From Hymenobacter tibetensis (GTDB taxonomy: Bacteria; Bacteroidota; Bacteroidia; Cytophagales; Hymenobacteraceae): a stretch of 64,000 bases of DNA. Location of the stretch: NCBI RefSeq assembly GCF_022827545.1, contig NZ_CP094669.1, positions 5,449,001 to 5,513,000 of the forward strand, given 5' to 3'. Shown here piece after piece: positions 59,329-64,000 of the stretch (its first letter is position 1; the number at the start of each line of letters is the position of its first letter). The position numbers and the translations under genes are program-made. Below the pieces are notes generated by a model. That model searched no databases, was not told where the DNA came from, and saw only the letters and a program-made list of their open reading frames with translations.

Positions 59329-59724
59329 TTAAAGCAGCGCCCATACGTGCGGCCCAAATATCAATAGCCCAACCACTAATGCTGCCACCGCTCCAACCAG
59401 CACCGCACCGGCGGCTACGTCTTTGGCTCGCCCGGCCAGCGGGTGGTACTCCGGCGACACCAGATTTACCACGGCTTCTACGGCCGTGTTCACCAACTCC
59501 AGGCCCCACACCAAGCCCACCGCCAAGGATACAAGCGCCCATTCCAACCAACTCAGACGGAAGTAAAAGCCAAGCCCTATCACTACCACCGTGGAAATAG
59601 CATGAAACTGCAAGTGCACTTCCGAGCGCAAGGCGGCTACCACGCCCTGAAACGCGTAGCCGAAACTGGCGGCGCGGCGCATCAGGGCCGGAAAGCGGCG
59701 GGGATGCGGGTTAGGCTGACTCAC
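59329..59724 (-). CDS. dgkA: Diacylglycerol kinase family protein (DgkA)
   Basis: 131 aa with three membrane helices. The DgkA core is visible: FGYAFQGVVAALRSEVHLQFH (about 21-41), then GLELVNTAVEAVVNLVSPEYH (about 74-94) with the catalytic glutamates, and AKDVAAGAVLVGAV (about 100-113). In Gram-positive and Bacteroidota branches such proteins often phosphorylate undecaprenol or diacylglycerol. Its start overlaps the end of the GNAT gene by 14 bp, so the two are co-transcribed. Confidence 0.9.
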   Translation of the reverse strand: MSQPNPHPRRFPALMRRAASFGYAFQGVVAALRSEVHLQFHAISTVVVIGLGFYFRLSWLEWALVSLAVGLVWGLELVNTAVEAVVNLVSPEYHPLAGRAKDVAAGAVLVGAVAALVVGLLIFGPHVWALL

Positions 59725-60310
59725 GAGTATCGAATTCGCGGAATGCTCCTTGGCGCAACACGTTCCACTCCGGCTTGATGACGCTGAAAATCACCGTGTC
59801 GCGGCGCCGGCCCCCTTGCGTGTAGCGGTGGCTGCGCAATGTACCTTCCTCGGTAGCTCCCATCCGGCGCATAGCCTCCTGCGACTTGTGGTTGTGGGCA
59901 TCGGTTTCCAGTTCCACCCGCTCACAGCCCAGCACCTCAAATGCGTGGCGAAACAGCAGGTATTTCACTGCTCGGTTCAGGCCCGTCCGCTGAAACTCAC
60001 TACCAATCCAGGTGTAACCAATGGACAGGCGGGCCTCATGCAGGTTGATGTTGTAGTAGCTGGTGCTGCCCGCCACCCGGTCGGTGTCTTTGTCGATGAT
60101 TAGGAAAGGGTAGCGCTGGTGCTGCTCCCGGCCCTGCATGGCAGCCGCAATATAAGCGGCCAGGCTGATGCGGTCATCGGCGCGGGTTAGAGTGTACTGC
60201 CACAGTTCGGGCTCGAATGCTACGGCTTGCAGGCCTTCAAAATCCGCAGTAGCCAATGGTCGTAACAGGGCGCGGTTGCTTTCGAGAATAATGTCCTGAG
60301 AGAAATCCAT
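59711..60310 (-). CDS. GNAT family N-acetyltransferase (RimJ/RimL-like)
   Basis: 199 aa from the ATG at 60310 (MDFSQDIILESNRALLRPL). N-terminal LLRPLATADFEGLQAVAFEP and the acetyl-CoA site region YTWIGSEFQRTGLNRAVKYL, then CERVELETDAHNHKSQEAMR, place it with RimJ/RimL-like acetyltransferases of small proteins or amines. No substrate can be assigned. Its 3' end overlaps dgkA by 14 bp. Confidence 0.88.
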   Translation of the reverse strand: MDFSQDIILESNRALLRPLATADFEGLQAVAFEPELWQYTLTRADDRISLAAYIAAAMQGREQHQRYPFLIIDKDTDRVAGSTSYYNINLHEARLSIGYTWIGSEFQRTGLNRAVKYLLFRHAFEVLGCERVELETDAHNHKSQEAMRRMGATEEGTLRSHRYTQGGRRRDTVIFSVIKPEWNVLRQGAFREFDTRESA

Positions 60311-60374
60311 GGATTGATAACTGAAGGTGAGCACCATCAAATATGCCTAAAATAGCCATTGGTAAACAACCTTC

Positions 60375-61439
60375 CTATGAATAACCTAGGCCTTGCAGCA
60401 GTAAGTCATACTGTGCTGGCGGCAGGTGCCCCCCGCTGGCCTGCGGGTGTCCGTGCGCGAAATTAGCGGGTGGCTCCACTCCTATGCGGGCGAAAGCTGC
60501 GCGTAGCAGGTTTGGAATGTGCAAGTCGCGGCTGGCGGCGCGGCCAGATACAGCCACCACGCCATCGGGTAGATAGCCGAGGTTGGCGCACAGCACCACT
60601 CGGTCGGGAAGGCGTTGTATCCACTGCTGTGCAATCAGCGGGTGAATCTGGCAGGGCGAGTTGATGGTAATAAGGGCAACGGGCGACGCATCGGGACCGG
60701 CTGGAGGAAACTTTGGGGGCAGCTTGCGCGCCACCGCTAGGGCGGCCGCTACTTCGGCACGGTAGCCGGCCAAGGTAGCATCTTGTGCTAGGCCGCGTGG
60801 GTTGTCGTCGTGCAAGAGGTAACGCAGGGGCAGGGCGAGGTCGAAAGAGCCGGCGCGGCGGGCCGCATTGCACATGGCCACGGCTTCTTTCAGCCATTTG
60901 GCGGTGTGTTGCTTTTTGGTTTCTGCTAGTGGCGGCCACGGGGCTTGGTCGCCAAGGTCAGAGAGAATGCCGATGGCAGCCACCCAGTGTAGGTCCGTCA
61001 CCTCAGCCTCGGCAGCCAGCAACTCGTATGCTAGCCACGCCGAACAAGGTACCGGATCGAGGCCGTAGCCGGTGAGCACCGTGCCGCCCGTTGGTGGCAT
61101 GCCTTCCGGAATGTGGTGGTCGACGTACAGCACCGGCACCCCAGCCGTTTCCAGTGTACCATGCGCATGCACTCCCAAATCTGTAACGATGAGCGCATCA
61201 GGTTTTCGCGCCAGCAGCATTTCCTGAACTCCAGGTGTCAAGAAGGCATTCTCTCCCTTGCCAGATGGCACCACTTCCACCTGCCATTGCGGGTTGATTC
61301 GGTTGAGGCCGCGCCCAAATAAGGCGCCAGCGGCCAGTCCGTCGGCATCAAAATGACAGTAGACCACCACGCGTCCCGTCGTCGGAATCTGGTCGAGGAA
61401 GGTCCGGAAGGGCGCCACAAAGTGGGGATAAGCAGCCAT
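60375..61439 (-). CDS. DHH family phosphoesterase
   Basis: 354 aa. The N-terminal DHH domain has the motifs VVYCHFDADGLAAGALFG (D-x-D), LIVTDLGVHAHG and VLYVDHHIPEG (DHH), all metal ligands. The C-terminal part ends with a DHHA1-like glycine/His block NFAHGHPQASGG. This is the RecJ/NrnA superfamily: it hydrolyses nanoRNA, pAp, cyclic dinucleotides or single-stranded DNA. The length and the DHH-DHHA1 order favour NrnA/GdpP-like small-substrate enzymes over RecJ, which is longer. The ATG follows a terminator hairpin immediately. Confidence 0.85.
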   Translation of the reverse strand: MAAYPHFVAPFRTFLDQIPTTGRVVVYCHFDADGLAAGALFGRGLNRINPQWQVEVVPSGKGENAFLTPGVQEMLLARKPDALIVTDLGVHAHGTLETAGVPVLYVDHHIPEGMPPTGGTVLTGYGLDPVPCSAWLAYELLAAEAEVTDLHWVAAIGILSDLGDQAPWPPLAETKKQHTAKWLKEAVAMCNAARRAGSFDLALPLRYLLHDDNPRGLAQDATLAGYRAEVAAALAVARKLPPKFPPAGPDASPVALITINSPCQIHPLIAQQWIQRLPDRVVLCANLGYLPDGVVAVSGRAASRDLHIPNLLRAAFARIGVEPPANFAHGHPQASGGHLPPAQYDLLLQGLGYS

Positions 61440-61442
61440 GAA

Positions 61443-61476
61443 AACGGGCAGCCGGCATAGTAGCCAACTGCCCGTT
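61443..61476 (-). terminator. Terminator abutting the DHH start codon
   Basis: AACGGGCAG (61443-61451) pairs with CTGCCCGTT (61468-61476). On the minus strand it ends in TTTTC and the DHH ATG follows at once (61437-61439). It should end the acyltransferase transcript, so DHH needs another promoter or readthrough. Confidence 0.6.
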
Positions 61477-61521
61477 GTTCGTGAACTACGCTGCTAAGGT
61501 TATAGCACCGCATCTAGCACG

Positions 61522-62646
61522 CTAAGGAGCCTCGTTCTTAGATATCTTCACTGGCTGATTGCTCCATTGAAAATGGCTTGTCAAACTAAATAAATTCTTG
61601 AAGAGCTTTGTCCACATAGGACGCTGCTTTTCCAGCACTACCCCAATCAAAGCAGAGGTAATTAAAACCACCGCAACGCACTGCCACATTTGTGTGATAT
61701 TATACTTTTGGTAGTCAGAAATATAGCGCGACAATATTAATAATGGAGTGTGTAGAATATAAATAGGGAACGTAAGATCCGCAAGCTTGCGAAACCAGCT
61801 CACCCAGCTTTTAGCAGGCACAGAATATGTGCTTAAAGGCAAAAACCAAAGTGCTATCGAAAATAAAAAACCATTAACCCAATCAGTTAAAAATTGATTT
61901 GTGAAATAAAGTGGTGGCGCTCCTATTGTGTAAGGCAGAATTGGAAAATACACCACCGAAAAGCTTGTCGCTACAATCAGTACACCTAGTATCAGCCATG
62001 ACATTGAAGTGCTAATACGTAGCTTAGGCAACCTATAGGCTGCAAATCCGGCCAGCCATATGGGCATCATCAACAAAATTTTGGGGCCGGCAATTACGCA
62101 GGCTGCTATAAGAAGTGCCGTTGATTTCCAGCCTGCGCTACGAAAAAACCAGAGGCCGAAAATCATATAATACCAGAACTCATACCCTAATGACCACAAC
62201 GGGGTGTTCATGGGCGGCGCAGCAGACATAAACCAGATTTCGTTCAAAAAACTGCCTGATAACAAATAACGAGGCAAGGATGCGCCTCTAGAATACATAT
62301 CATGCAATTCTGGGGCAGCAGAGCTTACCACAATTTCTGCTATTCCAGTTATTATAAGAGCAGGAATGACCACAGAATATAAGCGGCTAAAGCGAGCTTG
62401 CATATACTGGTGCAGTCCTCTATTATTAACCGTAGTGGTGTACGCAATAACATAACCCGACAAAGCAAAGAAGACGACAACTGCTGCATGAGCCAAGTTA
62501 TGCAGGGGCGTTGCAGCATTATCCTCGGAAGGAAACCACATGGAATGTGCATGAAAAATTGCAACAAGCAAGGCAGCACCGAGCCTTATGGCATCTAAAA
62601 ACAAACTGGAGTTTGCGTTGATCAAACGGGCAGGTGTTTCAGTCAT
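61522..62646 (-). CDS. Membrane-bound O-acyltransferase (Acyl_transf_3/OafA type)
   Basis: 374 aa with about ten hydrophobic helices. The acyltransferase-3 signature is at the N-terminus: LDAIRLGAALLVAIFHAHSMWF (the catalytic-type histidine in IFHAH), then FFALSGYVIAY, and a PLWSLGYEFWYYM block. These enzymes move acyl groups to sugars of LPS, peptidoglycan or exopolysaccharide at the inner membrane. Base composition is clearly lower in GC than its neighbours (20-30 G+C in sampled 60-base lines), which suggests lateral transfer. No polysaccharide locus next to it. Confidence 0.9.
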   Translation of the reverse strand: MTETPARLINANSSLFLDAIRLGAALLVAIFHAHSMWFPSEDNAATPLHNLAHAAVVVFFALSGYVIAYTTTVNNRGLHQYMQARFSRLYSVVIPALIITGIAEIVVSSAAPELHDMYSRGASLPRYLLSGSFLNEIWFMSAAPPMNTPLWSLGYEFWYYMIFGLWFFRSAGWKSTALLIAACVIAGPKILLMMPIWLAGFAAYRLPKLRISTSMSWLILGVLIVATSFSVVYFPILPYTIGAPPLYFTNQFLTDWVNGFLFSIALWFLPLSTYSVPAKSWVSWFRKLADLTFPIYILHTPLLILSRYISDYQKYNITQMWQCVAVVLITSALIGVVLEKQRPMWTKLFKNLFSLTSHFQWSNQPVKISKNEAP

Positions 62647-63110
62647 ATGGTGTTAATTGTTTTGTGCCATCTTATAGGTTCCTAGAAATGGCGCACCCCT
62701 CACAATATCAGCTTGATAAAAAACAAAAACAGCTGTATTTCAAGCCGCTAAGATAAAACCTTATTACTTAGCGACTAGCAAAAAGCATAGGGAAACTTGT
62801 TATTATTCAAACATCTAGTTATCTGCAAGTAGGTCTTTAACCCCACTGGGCGCAGGTTTGGGCCTATTACCACATGCGGTTGAGAGCCACAAGAACTTGG
62901 CTACACAACTTGATGCTACAGTGCTGAACGCAAGGGAATAGCCAGCAAAAAGGAAGGCGTATGTACTATGCGGCCACTCAATGACCACCATAGTGCATAC
63001 GCCTTCCTATCAACCAACATCACCTGTCAGTGCTTCCCCTTTTCAACCAGGCAGACCAGATGGCACCTAGTAGCGAAACTTAGAAGCACACAGTAGTGCC
63101 AGCTACTATT
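62647..63110. other. Intergenic region between fumC and the acyltransferase
   Basis: About 460 bp. The left half (62690-62830) is AT-rich like the acyltransferase. The right half holds the large fumC terminator hairpin. No gene is supported. Confidence 0.5.
62951..63008 (-). terminator. Long terminator hairpin of fumC
   Basis: Arms 62951-62970 and 62989-63008 pair over 20 bp with one G-T wobble, around an 18-nt loop. On the minus strand it is followed by TTTTTGC, 100 bp after the fumC stop. Confidence 0.75.
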
Positions 63111-64000
63111 TTACTTCTTAATCTCGCCTACCATGTCCTCGGGTTTCAGCCACTCGTTGAACTGCTCCTCGGTGAGGTAGCCGAGTTGGAGCGCCGTTTC
63201 TTTCAGAGTTGAGCCGTTTTTGTGGGCGGTTTGAGCAATTTCGGCCGCTTTGTAGTACCCGATGTGTGGGTTCAGGGCCGTTACTAGCATCAGGCTGCTG
63301 TCTACGTGCTTCTTGATGTTGGCTTCAATCGGCTCGATGCCGGTGGCGCACTTGTCGTTGAAGCTCACGCATACGTCGCCGATGAGGCGGGCGGAGTGCA
63401 GAAAGTTGTAGATCATCACCGGCTTGAACACGTTCAGCTCGAAGTGGCCGTTCATGCCGCCGATGTTGATGGCTACATCGTTGCCCATTACCTGCGCAGC
63501 CACCATGGTCATGGCTTCGGCCTGGGTAGGGTTCACTTTGCCGGGCATGATGCTGGAGCCGGGCTCGTTGTCGGGGATATGCAGCTCCCCAATGCCGGCG
63601 CGCGGGCCCGAGGCCAGCAAACGGGTGTCGTTGGCAATCTTCATCAGGCTGGCAGCCACCGTTTTGAGGGCTCCGTGGGCTTCCACAATGGCATCGTGGG
63701 CAGCCAGGGCCTCGAACTTGTTTTCGGCGGTGATAAACGGCAGGCCCGTAAGGTCGGCAATGTGCTTGGCTACGTTTTCAGAATAGCCGGGAGGCGTGTT
63801 GATGCCCGTACCCACGGCGGTACCACCTAAAGCCAGCTCGGAGAGGTGCGCCAGCGTGTTCTTGATGGCGCGCAAGCCATGATCGAGCTGCGACACGTAG
63901 CCTGAAAACTCCTGCCCTACCGTGAGCGGCGTGGCATCCATGAGGTGGGTGCGGCCAATCTTCACGATGTGCATGAACTGCTCGCTCTTGGCGCGTAGTG
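63111..64000 (-). CDS. fumC: Fumarate hydratase class II (3' part, runs off the window)
   Basis: About 296 C-terminal codons are in the window; the frame stays open through base 64000, so the N-terminus is missing. The superfamily signature [17 protein letters not shown] is present, with [20 protein letters not shown] (substrate-binding H) and the closing block [20 protein letters not shown], all typical of class II fumarases. It hydrates fumarate to malate in the TCA cycle. Aspartase is a less likely alternative; the TALNPHIGY block favours FumC. Confidence 0.95.
   Translation of the reverse strand, partial: LRAKSEQFMHIVKIGRTHLMDATPLTVGQEFSGYVSQLDHGLRAIKNTLAHLSELALGGTAVGTGINTPPGYSENVAKHIADLTGLPFITAENKFEALAAHDAIVEAHGALKTVAASLMKIANDTRLLASGPRAGIGELHIPDNEPGSSIMPGKVNPTQAEAMTMVAAQVMGNDVAINIGGMNGHFELNVFKPVMIYNFLHSARLIGDVCVSFNDKCATGIEPIEANIKKHVDSSLMLVTALNPHIGYYKAAEIAQTAHKNGSTLKETALQLGYLTEEQFNEWLKPEDMVGEIKK

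Overview
The window looks like a chromosomal segment of a Bacteroidota bacterium of the Cytophagales type, most like Hymenobacter. The evidence is GC-rich coding sequence (by eye well above 50%), a gliding/type IX secretion lipoprotein GldJ beside a PorP/SprF protein, a PorE-like OmpA lipoprotein, DUF4476, DUF4293 and DUF4382 proteins, and promoters of the Bacteroidota form TTG-N19-21-TAnnTTTG in front of both tRNA genes. This assignment rests on recognised families and is not a database match.

Layout. 1-4.6 kb: a TlpA-like thioredoxin, a beta-hydroxyacid dehydrogenase, a 2'-5' RNA ligase-type protein, an aldo/keto reductase and a decayed membrane protein + XRE regulator pair. 4.9-7.7 kb: a TonB-dependent receptor, then a 1-kb gene-free stretch. 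8.7-13.8 kb: a MacAB-type export operon on the minus strand with two tandem paralogous permeases and a small secreted protein. 14-20.2 kb: a heavy-metal efflux locus made of a small Cys-rich protein, a CusA pump fused to its own outer-membrane factor, and a lipoprotein adaptor. 20.3-24.1 kb: tRNA-Phe and a two-subunit membrane Fe-S oxidoreductase followed by a conserved unknown protein. 24.2-27.9 kb: PorE-like lipoprotein, DUF4476 and DUF4293 proteins. 28-32.8 kb: thiolase, GNAT, TruA and an ABC exporter. 32.9-37.8 kb: a membrane-anchored GyrI-like protein, an outer-membrane barrel, a zinc dehydrogenase with a tail-anchored partner, tRNA-Pro, and a small protein with a type IX secretion signal. 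38-39.1 kb: an FAD oxidoreductase. 39.3-44.4 kb: the threonine operon thrL-thrA-thrB-thrC, preceded by a readable attenuator. 44.4-53 kb: heme and MORN-like secreted proteins, a phytoene-desaturase/PPO-like flavoprotein, exonuclease III, an AhpD-like protein, DoxX, ComF, GldJ and PorP/SprF. 53.2-64 kb: a large AsmA-like protein, DUF4382 lipoprotein, thioredoxin-like, DinB, a small lipoprotein, diacylglycerol kinase, GNAT, DHH phosphoesterase, a low-GC acyltransferase, and the 3' part of fumC running off the right edge.

Most of the window is ordinary chromosome. I saw no prophage, insertion sequence, CRISPR array or defence island. The best candidates for a second look are the three-segment thr attenuator with its Thr/Ile-rich leader peptide, the CusA-outer membrane factor fusion that keeps a signal-peptide-like junction, the Fe-S complex with its unnamed third gene, the membrane-anchored GyrI-like protein, and a set of unusually long perfect inverted repeats at gene ends (up to 33 bp).
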